The notes beneath the pieces were generated by a model. That model did not search any database, had not been told where the DNA came from, and worked only from the letters and a program-made list of their open reading frames with translations. A stretch of 64,000 bases of DNA, taken from NCBI RefSeq assembly GCF_900115565.1, contig NZ_FOWW01000011.1:62001-126000 (forward strand). Reading direction: 5' to 3'. The translations under genes and the position numbers were made by a program. This DNA is from Amycolatopsis arida. GTDB lineage: Bacteria > Actinomycetota > Actinomycetes > Mycobacteriales > Pseudonocardiaceae. This document shows positions 43,375 through 51,823 of the stretch, piece by piece. Each line of letters starts with the position of its first letter. Position 1 is the stretch's first letter.

Positions 43375-45312
43375 ATGAGTGACAACAACGGCAACGGGGT
43401 GCTGTCGGCGAGTCGCCGCACCGAGGTGAACCGGCTGGACCGGGTGGTCATCCGGTTCGCCGGCGACTCGGGCGACGGCATGCAGTTGACCGGCGACCGG
43501 TTCACCTCCGAGGCCGCGGCCTTCGGCAACGACCTCGCCACGCTGCCGAACTTCCCGGCGGAGATCCGGGCCCCGCAGGGCACCATCCCAGGCGTGTCGT
43601 CGTTCCAGGTGCACTTCGCCGACTACGACATCCTGACCCCGGGCGACCGGCCGGACGTGCTGGTGGCGATGAATCCCGCGGCGCTGAAGGCGAACATCGC
43701 CGACGTGCCGCGCGGCGGCACGGTCATCGTCAACACCGACGAGTTCACCAAGCGCAACCTGACGAAGGTGGGCTACACCGGCGACCCGCTCGACGACGAC
43801 GCGCTCTCGGCGTTCGAGGTGCACCGGGTCGCCATGTCGACCCTGACCCAGGGCGCGCTCGCCGACACCGGGCTGGGGAAGAAGGACGCCGAGCGCTGCA
43901 AGAACATGTTCGCGCTCGGCCTGCTGTCGTGGATGTACCACCGGCCCACCGAGGGCACCGAGCGGTTCCTCCGGGAGAAGTTCGCCAAGCGGCCGGAGAT
44001 CGCCGAGGCGAACATCCTGGCCTTCCGCGCCGGCTGGAACTACGGCGAGACCACCGAGTCGTTCGCCACGACCTTCGAGGTGGCGCCGGCGAAGCTCGCG
44101 CCGGGCACCTACCGGCAGATCACCGGCAACGCCGCGCTGGCCTACGGGCTGGTGGCGGCCGGCCAGCGGGCCGGGCTGCCGATCCTGCTCGGCACCTACC
44201 CGATCACCCCGGCCTCGGACATCCTGCACGAGCTGTCCAAGCACAAGAACTTCGGCGTGCTCACCTTCCAGGCCGAGGACGAGATCGCCGGGATCGGCGC
44301 CGCGCTGGGCGCGTCCTACGGCGGCGCGCTGGGCGTGACCTCCACGTCCGGGCCGGGGGTGGCGCTGAAGAGCGAGACCATCGGGCTCGGGGTGATGACC
44401 GAGCTGCCGCTGGTGGTCATCGACGTGCAGCGCGGCGGGCCGTCCACCGGCCTGCCGACCAAGACCGAACAGGCCGACCTGCTGCAGGCGATGTTCGGCC
44501 GCAACGGCGAGTCGCCGGTGCCGGTGGTCGCGCCGGCCACCCCCGCCGACTGCTTCGACATCGCGCTGGAGGCCACCCGGATCGCGATCACCTATCGCAC
44601 GCCGGTACTGCTGCTGTCCGACGGCGCCATCGCCAACGGCTCGGAGCCGTGGCTGATCCCGGACGTCGAGGACCTGCCCGACCTGCGGGTGGAGTTCGCC
44701 GCGGAGCCGAACGCCACCGACGGGTCCGGCGAGTTCTGGCCGTACGTGCGCGACCCGGAGACGCTGGCCCGCGCCTGGGCGGTGCCCGGAACGCCGGGGC
44801 TGCAGCACCGCATCGGCGGGCTGGAGAAGGCCGACGGCAAGGGCAACATCTCCTACGACCCGGACAACCACGACCGGATGGTGCGGCTGCGCCAGGCGAA
44901 GGTGGACGGGATCACCGTGCCCGACATCGAGGTCGACGATCCTCCCCCGGCTGGCGCTGCGGGTACCTCCAGCGGCGGGCAGGCGCGGGTGCTCGCGCTG
45001 GGCTGGGGGTCGACCTACGGCCCGATCGGCGCTGCCTGCCGGCGGGTGCGCAAGCAGGGCATGGCGATCGCCCAGGCGCACCTGCGGCACCTCAACCCGC
45101 TGCCGGCCAACCTCGGTGACGTGCTGGCCCGGTACGACACGGTGGTGGTGCCGGAGATGAACCTGGGGCAGCTGGCGATGCTGCTGCGGGCCCGGTACCT
45201 GGTGGACATCCACTCGCACACCAAGGTCGCTGGACTGCCGTTCAAGGCCGAGGAGCTACAACACGTCTTCACCGACATCATCACCAACCGGACCAAGGAG
45301 GCCAGCCGGTGA
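43375..45312 (+). CDS. korA: 2-oxoglutarate:ferredoxin oxidoreductase, alpha subunit (gamma-alpha fusion)
   Basis: 645 residues. The N-terminal gamma-type domain (VVIRFAGDSGDGMQLTGDRF to about residue 200) is fused to the alpha pyrimidine-binding domain (ILLGTYPITPASDILHELSK, then TFQAEDEIAGIGAALGASYG and TSTSGPGVALKSETIGLG). The C-terminal transketolase-like domain has ARVLALGWGSTYGPIG. With KorB it converts 2-oxoglutarate to succinyl-CoA using ferredoxin, an alternative to the dehydrogenase complex in actinobacteria. The ATG at 43375 is used. A Pro/Gly/Ser insertion near residue 525 comes from an embedded repeat (44941-44970). The stop overlaps korB by 4 nt. Confidence 0.96.
   Translation: MSDNNGNGVLSASRRTEVNRLDRVVIRFAGDSGDGMQLTGDRFTSEAAAFGNDLATLPNFPAEIRAPQGTIPGVSSFQVHFADYDILTPGDRPDVLVAMNPAALKANIADVPRGGTVIVNTDEFTKRNLTKVGYTGDPLDDDALSAFEVHRVAMSTLTQGALADTGLGKKDAERCKNMFALGLLSWMYHRPTEGTERFLREKFAKRPEIAEANILAFRAGWNYGETTESFATTFEVAPAKLAPGTYRQITGNAALAYGLVAAGQRAGLPILLGTYPITPASDILHELSKHKNFGVLTFQAEDEIAGIGAALGASYGGALGVTSTSGPGVALKSETIGLGVMTELPLVVIDVQRGGPSTGLPTKTEQADLLQAMFGRNGESPVPVVAPATPADCFDIALEATRIAITYRTPVLLLSDGAIANGSEPWLIPDVEDLPDLRVEFAAEPNATDGSGEFWPYVRDPETLARAWAVPGTPGLQHRIGGLEKADGKGNISYDPDNHDRMVRLRQAKVDGITVPDIEVDDPPPAGAAGTSSGGQARVLALGWGSTYGPIGAACRRVRKQGMAIAQAHLRHLNPLPANLGDVLARYDTVVVPEMNLGQLAMLLRARYLVDIHSHTKVAGLPFKAEELQHVFTDIITNRTKEASR
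44941..44970 (+). repeat. Intergenic-type repeat embedded in korA
   Basis: A 30 bp C/T-rich segment encodes PPPAGAAGTSS between VDD and GGQARVLALG, where KorA homologues normally have only a short turn. It resembles short repeats that I recall as common in actinobacterial intergenic DNA; this identity is from memory. It keeps the reading frame. Confidence 0.45.
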
Positions 45313-46373
45313 CGGCGACCGATCTCGGGCTGCCCACCCTCGGGGGACTGGCGGGTGTGCCCACCACCGACGAGCCGCAGAAGGCCAAGGACTACAAGTC
45401 CGACCAGGAGGTCCGCTGGTGTCCGGGGTGCGGCGACTACGTCGTGCTCAACACGGTGCAGGCGTTCCTCCCACAGCTGGGGCTGAAGCGGGAGAACATC
45501 GTGTTCGTGTCCGGGATCGGCTGCTCCAGCCGGTTCCCGTACTACATGAACACCTACGGGATGCACTCGATCCACGGCCGCGCGCCGGCGATCGCGACCG
45601 GGCTGGCGACCACCCGGCCGGACCTGTCGGTGTGGGTCGTCACCGGTGACGGCGACGCGCTGTCCATCGGCGGCAACCACCTGATCCACACGCTGCGCCG
45701 CAACGTGAACCTGAAGATCCTGCTGTTCAACAACCGGATCTACGGGCTGACCAAGGGGCAGTACTCCCCGACCAGCGACCAGGGGATGGTCACCAAGTCC
45801 ACCCCGATGGGGTCGCTGGACACGCCGTTCAACCCGGTGTCGCTGGCGCTGGGTGCCGAGGCCACGTTCGTCGGGCGGGCGCTGGACAGCGACAAGAAGG
45901 GGCTCACCGAGGTGCTCACCGCGGCGGCCCAACACCGCGGGTCGGCGTTCGTGGAGATCTACCAGAACTGCCCGATCTTCAACGACGGCGCGTTCGACGT
46001 GCTCAAGGACAGCGACGAGGCGGCGCAGCGGCTCATCCCGCTGCGGGCCGGCGAGCCGATCCGGTTCGGGCCGGAGCAGGAGTACGGCGTGACCCGCGGC
46101 CCGTGGGGTGGGCTGGAGGTCGCCAAGGTCAGCGAGATCGGCGAGGACGACGTGGTCGTCCACGACCCGTCGATCGCCGACACCAGCTACGCGTTCGCGC
46201 TGTCCCGGCTCGGCGACCAGCACCTGAACCACACGCCGCTCGGCATCTTCCGCCAGGTCGACCGGCCCACCTACGACGACCTGGCCCGCGCCCAGGTCGA
46301 CCAGGCCAGGGCCGCGCGGACCCCGGACCTGCAGGCCCTGCTCCGCGGCAAGGACACCTGGACCGTCACCTGA
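45309..46373 (+). CDS. korB: 2-oxoglutarate:ferredoxin oxidoreductase, beta subunit
   Basis: 354 residues. The TPP-binding beta subunit with cluster ligands Cys38 and Cys41 (RWCPGCGDY), Cys72 (SGIGCSSRF) and a further Cys in EIYQNCPIFND. The TPP/Mg motif is VTGDGDALSIGGNH followed by ILLFNNRIYGLTKGQ. It completes the KorAB enzyme; the ferredoxin is encoded elsewhere. GTG start overlaps the korA stop (GTGA). A strong palindromic element follows the stop. Confidence 0.96.
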   Translation: MTATDLGLPTLGGLAGVPTTDEPQKAKDYKSDQEVRWCPGCGDYVVLNTVQAFLPQLGLKRENIVFVSGIGCSSRFPYYMNTYGMHSIHGRAPAIATGLATTRPDLSVWVVTGDGDALSIGGNHLIHTLRRNVNLKILLFNNRIYGLTKGQYSPTSDQGMVTKSTPMGSLDTPFNPVSLALGAEATFVGRALDSDKKGLTEVLTAAAQHRGSAFVEIYQNCPIFNDGAFDVLKDSDEAAQRLIPLRAGEPIRFGPEQEYGVTRGPWGGLEVAKVSEIGEDDVVVHDPSIADTSYAFALSRLGDQHLNHTPLGIFRQVDRPTYDDLARAQVDQARAARTPDLQALLRGKDTWTVT

Positions 46374-46395
46374 GCCCGAACACCGCTCGGGCCAT

Positions 46396-46451
46396 GCCAT
46401 GAAGGCCACCTTCATTGCCCTGAACGCCATGAAGGTGGCCTTCATGGCGTT
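46396..46451. repeat. Paired palindromic repeats forming a terminator after korB
   Basis: The 20 nt gccatgaaggccaccttcat (46396-46415) is exactly complementary to 46429-46448, giving a 20 bp stem with a 13 nt loop. The right half is also a palindrome by itself (46423-46435 with 46439-46451). So two copies of one palindromic unit sit head to head. It is a likely terminator and probably a genome-wide repeat. Confidence 0.8.
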
Positions 46452-46741
46452 CGGGGCAGGTGATCGAATCGGGTACGTTCGTCGCCGTGGTGGTGCTAGT
46501 GTTGGCTCGTGACTGCCGGGTCGGCTTCGAGCCACGAGCGAGTTAGGTACCCGGCCACGGCGTGAGCGCGGGGCGGCCCAGGGGTCCGCCCGCCCATCTC
46601 CGCCGTAGGCCATTCACCACGGTTTCCACGCTGTTCGCACGCGGCGCTTCCGCGTGCGCGCCTTGCCGCATTTCGTCGGCACCTCACACCCTTCCCGCGC
46701 GTCGTCGCGGCCTCAGCACTTCTTGGAGAACGCACCACAGC
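46452..46741. other. Intergenic stretch upstream of the F420-reductase/hemerythrin gene
   Basis: About 290 nt without a gene. It contains a 7 bp inverted repeat with a 21 nt loop (46505-46511 with 46533-46539), a possible operator or leader hairpin. Confidence 0.4.
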
Positions 46742-47572
46742 ATGGACTTCAACCAACAGATCATCGACGAGTTCCGCGCCAACCGGGGCCAGGTCGGCGG
46801 TCCCTTCGCCAACGCCCGCCTGCTCCTGCTGACCACCACCGGCGCCAGATCCGGCAAGCCGCACACCGTCCCCCTCGGCTACCTGCTCGACGAGGGCGAG
46901 CGCCTGCTGGTCATCGCCTCCGCGGCCGGCGCGCCGCAGCACCCCGCCTGGTACCACAACATCCGCGCCAACCCGCGGGTCACCGTGGAGACCGGTCCGT
47001 TCACCGTCGAGGCCGACGCCGTCGTCCTCGAGGGCGAGGAACGCGACCGGATCTTCGCCCGCGCGGTGGAGGCCGACCCCGGCTGGGGCGAGTACCAGGC
47101 CAGAACCGAGCGGGTCATCCCGGTGGTCGCGCTCAACCCGGTCGGCGGGGCACCGAACGGCAGCTCGCCGGGCGAGGGACTCAAGCTGATCCACGACGCC
47201 TTCCGCCGCGAACTCGCGCTCATCCGCACCGAGGTCGCGACCTCCGGCCCGGGGCTGGGCGCCCAGCTCCGGATCAACTGCCTCACCCTCTGCGAAGGCC
47301 TGCACTACCACCACACGATGGAGGACGGGCACCTGTTCCCCGCCCTCGACGAGAGCTACCCCGAGCTCGCCGAGCCCCTCGCTCGGCTGCGCCGGGAGCA
47401 CGAGAAGGTCAAGACCCTGCTCGACCAGCTGCGGGAGCTCATCTCGTCGACCACCGCCGACCGGGCGACGGTGCTCGCCGGCGTGGAACGCCTCACCGCC
47501 GAGGTCGAGGCCCACCTCGACTACGAGGAGGCGAACCTGATTCCGGTGATGGATGCGATGGTGGTCAGCTGA
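46742..47572 (+). CDS. Deazaflavin (F420)-dependent nitroreductase-like / hemerythrin fusion
   Basis: 276 residues in two domains. Residues 1-130 are a split-barrel DDN-family domain (RLLLLTTTGARSGKPHTVPL, then LLVIASAAGAPQHPAWYHNI, NPRVTVETG and ARTERVIPVVAL). Residues ~145-276 are a hemerythrin HHE four-helix domain with ligand positions in LCEGLHYHHTMEDGHLFPAL, RLRREHEKV and HLDYEEANLIPVMD. DDN proteins reduce nitro compounds or quinones with F420H2. The HHE domain binds a di-iron centre that senses or stores O2 or NO. The fusion suggests redox or NO-linked chemistry (inferred). No clear ribosome site before the ATG. Confidence 0.85.
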   Translation: MDFNQQIIDEFRANRGQVGGPFANARLLLLTTTGARSGKPHTVPLGYLLDEGERLLVIASAAGAPQHPAWYHNIRANPRVTVETGPFTVEADAVVLEGEERDRIFARAVEADPGWGEYQARTERVIPVVALNPVGGAPNGSSPGEGLKLIHDAFRRELALIRTEVATSGPGLGAQLRINCLTLCEGLHYHHTMEDGHLFPALDESYPELAEPLARLRREHEKVKTLLDQLRELISSTTADRATVLAGVERLTAEVEAHLDYEEANLIPVMDAMVVS

Positions 47573-48683
47573 GCGGGCGGAACCCGACCCGCTCGGCGTC
47601 GGCCGGGGTGCGGAACCACACCTCGGCCACCATCCGGTCGAACTGGGGTGAGCCCTCCGCGCAGTAACGCAGGGCGGTGACGCTGGCCTTCACCGTGAAG
47701 TCCGGCGCCGGGCGGCCACCACCGGGCAGCGGCATCGCCGACCCCGGCCCGAACGGGCCGGACGGCACCGACGGCCCGGTGGACTCGGGGGCGCGGGCCG
47801 GCGGCGGGGGTGGCGCGACGTACTCCGGCGCGCCACCCTGACTCGCCGGCACCACCGGCTCGAACAGCGACCCGCTGCGCGAGCCCCCGGAGTCGCCGGC
47901 CGGCTCCCGACGGGACACCGTGCGCATCGACGGCTGGATCGGCTGCGGCGCGTCGAACCCGCCGGGTGGCGACTCGCGGCGCTGCCGCTTGGGCAGCACC
48001 GAGGTGCTGTCCGGCCCCGCCCGCTCCGGCTCGGCCGGCTCAACCGCCTCGGACGACTCGGACGACCCGGCCGGCTCCGCGGGGAAGTCGGGGCCCAACC
48101 CGGCCGGATGCTCGGCCGGGTAGCGCTCCGCGGCCGGTTCCCGCGGCTCCCCGTCGAGCAGGCCCGGCCGGTAGAAGGGCTCGGGCTCCTCGACCGGCTC
48201 CTCGACCGGCTCCGACCCGGCCGTGTCACGGTCCGACCCGGTGGTGCCGAGGGCGGGCTCGGTGGCGTGCCGTGGCCGGTACTCCCCGCCGAGATCCGCG
48301 ACCGGGGCGTCGGCGTCCCAGTCGTACTCGGCCAACGCCTCCCGTTCCTCCCGGTCGACGTGACCGTGCTCGGCGAGGCTGTCGCGCTCCAGCCATCCCG
48401 GCTGGGGGGACACGATCTCGGTGCGCTCCACGTCCGCCGGTTCCTGGTCCACCGGCCGGGCGGCGGATGCCTGGCGAGTCGACTCGTCGGGCTCCCCCGG
48501 TGCGGGCGAGATCCGGGTCGGCGCGGGTTCCGGGGGCCGGGTCCGCCCTTCCACGGCGGCCAGCCGGCGCTCGAGCTCGAGGATGCGGGCCTGCGCCGGT
48601 CTCAACAGCAGCGCCCAGGTGAGGAGCGCGCCCAGGACGAACGCCGCCAGACTCCACAGCCAAACCTGACCGAACAGCGACAT
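47565..48683 (-). CDS. Membrane-anchored protein with long acidic linker and sunset-like C-terminal domain
   Basis: A 372-residue protein. One N-terminal membrane helix (LWSLAAFVLGALLTWALLL), a short coiled segment (RILELERRLAAVEGR), then about 260 residues of disordered Glu/Pro/Ser-rich linker. The last 45 residues fold: FTVKASVTALRYCAEGSPQF, then MVAEVWFRTPADAERVGFRP. That matches the short 'sunset'-type domain (VKGN...SPYY...AEVWFATEEDAEAAGF), of unknown function, often at the C-terminus of actinobacterial proteins. ATG at 48683. Its 3' end overlaps the convergent fusion gene by 8 nt. Confidence 0.7.
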   Translation of the reverse strand: MSLFGQVWLWSLAAFVLGALLTWALLLRPAQARILELERRLAAVEGRTRPPEPAPTRISPAPGEPDESTRQASAARPVDQEPADVERTEIVSPQPGWLERDSLAEHGHVDREEREALAEYDWDADAPVADLGGEYRPRHATEPALGTTGSDRDTAGSEPVEEPVEEPEPFYRPGLLDGEPREPAAERYPAEHPAGLGPDFPAEPAGSSESSEAVEPAEPERAGPDSTSVLPKRQRRESPPGGFDAPQPIQPSMRTVSRREPAGDSGGSRSGSLFEPVVPASQGGAPEYVAPPPPPARAPESTGPSVPSGPFGPGSAMPLPGGGRPAPDFTVKASVTALRYCAEGSPQFDRMVAEVWFRTPADAERVGFRPLS

Positions 48684-48737
48684 CTTCGCGCCTGTCTCCC
48701 TTCCGCCCCGCCCCATTGCGGGGAGCGCCGCGCCGGC

Positions 48738-49838
48738 TCAGCGCGTGCGCGCCACGAGATAGTCGGCCACCGACTCACATGCCGCCCGCGCCGGCGAGTC
48801 GGGCAGTGTCGCCAGCTCCGTTCTCGCTCGCTGAGCGTAGTCGGCGAGCGTTGTGCGCGCCCGCTCCAACCCGGACGAGTGACGCAACAGCTCGAGCGCC
48901 TCCGCCACCAGTGTGTCGTCGGTCAGCGGCTCGGCCAGCAGCTCGACCAGCCGGGAGTCGCGGTTGTCGTCCGCCAGCGCGTAGAGCATCGGCAGGGTCC
49001 GCACCCCCTCCCGCAGGTCGGTGCCCTGCGACTTGCCCAGCTCGGTGGAGGGCGAGGCGATGTCGATCACGTCGTCGGAGATCTGGAACGCGGTGCCGAT
49101 GATCTCACCGAAGCGGGTCAGCGCCGTGACGTGCTCGGCGGGGGCGCCGGAGAACATGCCGCCGAACCGGCCGGCGGTGGCGATCAGCGAGCCGGTCTTC
49201 TGCGCGATCACGCTGAGGTAGTGCGCCACCGGGTCCTCGCCCTCGCCGGGGCCGACCGTCTCCCGCATCTGCCCGGTGACCAGCTCGCCGAACGTCTCGG
49301 CGATGATCCGGGCCGCGTCGGTGCCGAGGTCGGCCACCAGCCGGGAGGCGTGCGCGAAGAGGAAGTCGCCGGTGAGGATGGCCACCGTGTTGTCCCACCG
49401 GGCGTTGACGCTCGGGGCGCCGCGCCGCATGGTGGCCTCGTCCATGACGTCGTCGTGGTAGAGCGTGGCCAGGTGCACCAGCTCGACCGCCGCGGCGGCG
49501 GTCACCACCGCGTCCCGACCCCCGGTGCCGAACTGCGCGGCGAGCAGGGTGAACAGCGGGCGAAAGCGTTTGCCCCCCGCCTCGACCAGGTGCAACGCGG
49601 CGTCGTTGACCGCCTGGACGTCGCTGCGGACCACCTCGCGCAGCAGCCGTTCCACCCGCTCCAACCCGCCGGCGAGGTCGCGCAGCAGCGCCTCGTCGGT
49701 GATCCGCAGGCCCACCGCCTCCCGCAGGCGGTCCATGGCCTGGTCGCGCGGCGTCGCGGCGTTCGCCGCCGGCTCGGCACCGCCGGGCCGCACGGACGTA
49801 CGTCCCGCCGGGGAGGCGCCATCGGGCGACACTGACAC
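48738..49838 (-). CDS. Long-chain polyprenyl diphosphate synthase
   Basis: 366 residues of the trans-isoprenyl diphosphate synthase family. First Asp-rich motif DDVMD (129-133) and second DDVID (255-259); GGKRFRP at 88-94 binds IPP. Residues before FARM (VHLATLYHDD) have small side chains, the pattern of long-chain (C35-C45) synthases. The likely product is the menaquinone side chain, which fits its place beside the nuo operon (gene order nuoN-polyprenyl synthase is frequent in actinobacteria). It starts from the GTG at 49838, preceded by AAGGCGGAG. About 40 N-terminal residues are extra. Mycobacterial counterpart: grcC1. Confidence 0.92.
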   Translation of the reverse strand: MSVSPDGASPAGRTSVRPGGAEPAANAATPRDQAMDRLREAVGLRITDEALLRDLAGGLERVERLLREVVRSDVQAVNDAALHLVEAGGKRFRPLFTLLAAQFGTGGRDAVVTAAAAVELVHLATLYHDDVMDEATMRRGAPSVNARWDNTVAILTGDFLFAHASRLVADLGTDAARIIAETFGELVTGQMRETVGPGEGEDPVAHYLSVIAQKTGSLIATAGRFGGMFSGAPAEHVTALTRFGEIIGTAFQISDDVIDIASPSTELGKSQGTDLREGVRTLPMLYALADDNRDSRLVELLAEPLTDDTLVAEALELLRHSSGLERARTTLADYAQRARTELATLPDSPARAACESVADYLVARTR

Positions 49839-49906
49839 GTCGGCTCCGCCTTTCGGGCCCAGGGTGCACGGTCTCGCGGCAAAGCCTAACGGCACGTCCC
49901 CGCACG

Positions 49907-49964
49907 TCGGCCACCCGATGCTCGGCGGAAGGGGTGACACGCGCGACACCCGATCGGGCGCCGG
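49907..49964. repeat. 58 bp direct repeat, copy A
   Basis: 58 bp that differ from copy B (52258-52315) at one base (C for T at the 15th position). It ends 7 nt before the lipoprotein stop codon. The pair bounds the type VII-like module between nuoN and the polyprenyl synthase gene. Confidence 0.9.
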
Positions 49965-49971
49965 CAGGCGG

Positions 49972-50520
49972 TCAAGTGGTGAACAACCAGATGTGCACGA
50001 CGACCCACACCGGATCACTCCGATCGACCGCGATCCGCCGGAAGACCTGGGACTTCCGGTCACCGCTCGGCGGCAGCACGTCTTCCGTCGTCTCCACCGA
50101 CTGGGCCTGGCCGAGATCGAAACCGTCGATCGGTGTCATGAAGGGCCCGGGGTCCGGCGTCAGTGGTTCCGTGACGCCGGACCGTTCGAGCAGTTCGCCG
50201 ACGTCGGCTGGCGGCAGGCCGACAGCCAGTGTGTAGAGCCGGTCCAAGCCGCCCGTGTGCCGAACCCCCAGCACCCGGGCTGAGTCTGGCAGGACGAGTC
50301 CGCCGAACCGCATGGCCTCAGCCGCAGTCGCCTCGTCCGTCGTTGCCTGGTCAGCGTCGCTGGGCAACCGACTCCCTCCCTCCCGCTGTGGCCCGCATCC
50401 CGACACCGTAGCCGTGACGACCGTCGCGAGAAAGCCGATCACGATGAGACAGAGCAACGTAGCGCGCCCGACTGACCGTCGCTGCTCCTCCCGGTGGACA
50501 TGCCTCACTTTCAAGCGCAA
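49972..50520 (-). CDS. Putative lipoprotein, last gene of the type VII-like module
   Basis: A 182-residue protein. The TTG at 50520 is chosen because GGGAGG lies 7 nt before it and overlaps the upstream stop; the frame is open further upstream but would overlap the effector gene. A basic start (RLKVRHVHREEQRRSVGR), a hydrophobic segment (ATLLCLIVIGFLATVVTATV) and SGC give a lipobox-like site. The mature part (GLVLPDSARVLGVRHTGGLD, then LAVGLPPADVGELLERSGVT) recalls small actinobacterial lipoproteins next to WXG-type genes. As the third gene after a putative effector it may be its immunity protein (inferred). Confidence 0.7.
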   Translation of the reverse strand: MRLKVRHVHREEQRRSVGRATLLCLIVIGFLATVVTATVSGCGPQREGGSRLPSDADQATTDEATAAEAMRFGGLVLPDSARVLGVRHTGGLDRLYTLAVGLPPADVGELLERSGVTEPLTPDPGPFMTPIDGFDLGQAQSVETTEDVLPPSGDRKSQVFRRIAVDRSDPVWVVVHIWLFTT

Positions 50521-50524
50521 GGCT

Positions 50525-51823
50525 CTACCTCCCGGGGTCGGTTCTGGTTCCGGATCGACTGTCCGCAGCCTCCGGAAAGTCCGGCCGCTCTCCACGCTCG
50601 GGCAACGTGCCCGAATAGTGCTTTACGTCCGTGGAACCAGATACGTCGAACTCCTGGGCAACGCCGGCGCGGTGCATCTCTGCCATCTTTTCGTCCGTGA
50701 TGGTGATCGGTCCTATCTCGGTCTGTTTGCCACCATCCCAGTTGTACCGGTCGAAGACGTGCGTCTTGTAGTCGACCTCGACACGCGGCTGGCCGCCAGG
50801 CACCTCTGGTGGATGAACGGTAGCGACTCCTGTCACAGAGTACTGCACACCGCCCAGCGCATAGTACCAGTCCTTGCTGCCTTCAGGTGCTATGTATTCG
50901 CCCTTCCACCCGCTACTGAATGCCACGGGCTTGCCGTAGTCACCGGCAATGGCCACCTCATCAGAAATGCGACGAAGTTCAGCCGCTGTCGTCTTATGAA
51001 CCTGAGCCTCGAACCTCGGCACATCACGCATCATCTCGTCCGGATCTACCGATAACCGTTCTCCGCTGTTTCCGAGGTAGTGCATCAGGTGTTTCGACGC
51101 ATGCGTCCACCCTATCGAATCCGCGAGGGCTGCTGCATTGATGGCCATGAGCTTCGTGGCCTCGTCATCGCCGCGGGTGTACCAAGGATCGACGCCATGG
51201 GGTCCGGCACCGGGATCGGTAGGCGGATCGGGAGGTGGTCCAGGTATCTCGGGCTTCCCGAAGGCGGCGCCAGCGGCAGCCGCGGCTGCCAGGGTGGTAG
51301 CACCGCCGTCACCGATTCCACCCCGTTCAGCAGTGCTCAGTATCTTCGCGAGCGAGTCGTCGATTTCGTTCGCTCTACGGACGACGCTCTCGACACCGTC
51401 CAACAGTTCAGCTTTGATCCGCCGACGCTCCTCGTTGATCGCCTCCCGCTGGCCGGACGGCACCTCCGCGGGCGGTCCTGGGTCTACCACGCTTCCGTGG
51501 TCGCTGATCACCATGCTGTGAGCCTCAGCGAGGCCGTCAGTGTCCTTGACCAGCCGTTCCAGTTCCATCACAGCATCGGCAGCCTCCACCAGCGCCGCTC
51601 GAACCGCGCTGACCTCGCTCACCTTGTGCTCGATTCGGTCACTCAACTGAGCAAGCTGGTGTCGGGCTTCTTCCGCCGCGTCACCGCTCCAACCCGCGGG
51701 ATTAGCTGAACTCAGCAGTTCGTTGGCAAGCCTGAACATCTGGTCACTGCACGCCTTGAGCTCTTGTTCAGCAACATCCAGTGGTCCTGATCGCCACCCA
51801 CGGACTTCTCCGTAGCTGGCCAT
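50525..51823 (-). CDS. Putative type VII-secreted effector with WxG-like N-terminal domain
   Basis: 432 residues. The first 110 are a helical hairpin with Trp45-Ser46-Gly47 at the turn (SSANPAGWSGDAAEEA), like WXG100/PPE-type N-domains. A helical segment and a Pro/Gly-rich linker (about 195-215) follow, then a C-terminal domain of about 190 residues: IGWTHASKHLMHYLGNSGER, then KDWYYALGGVQYSVTGVATV, DYKTHVFDRYNWDGGKQTEI and AGVAQEFDVSGSTDVKHYSG. I have seen this C-terminal type in other actinobacterial proteins of this class but know no activity; it resembles a polymorphic-toxin tip. Its start overlaps the upstream stop by one base. Confidence 0.7.
   Translation of the reverse strand: MASYGEVRGWRSGPLDVAEQELKACSDQMFRLANELLSSANPAGWSGDAAEEARHQLAQLSDRIEHKVSEVSAVRAALVEAADAVMELERLVKDTDGLAEAHSMVISDHGSVVDPGPPAEVPSGQREAINEERRRIKAELLDGVESVVRRANEIDDSLAKILSTAERGGIGDGGATTLAAAAAAGAAFGKPEIPGPPPDPPTDPGAGPHGVDPWYTRGDDEATKLMAINAAALADSIGWTHASKHLMHYLGNSGERLSVDPDEMMRDVPRFEAQVHKTTAAELRRISDEVAIAGDYGKPVAFSSGWKGEYIAPEGSKDWYYALGGVQYSVTGVATVHPPEVPGGQPRVEVDYKTHVFDRYNWDGGKQTEIGPITITDEKMAEMHRAGVAQEFDVSGSTDVKHYSGTLPERGERPDFPEAADSRSGTRTDPGR

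Noticed and set aside
43249-46613. Long leftward frames antisense to korA and korB
   Set aside because: Low-complexity Arg/Gly/Asp/His composition opposite well-conserved enzyme genes.
49972-50595. Longer version of the lipoprotein starting at 50595
   Set aside because: It would overlap the effector gene by 71 nt and lacks a ribosome site, whereas the TTG at 50520 has GGGAGG at ideal spacing.
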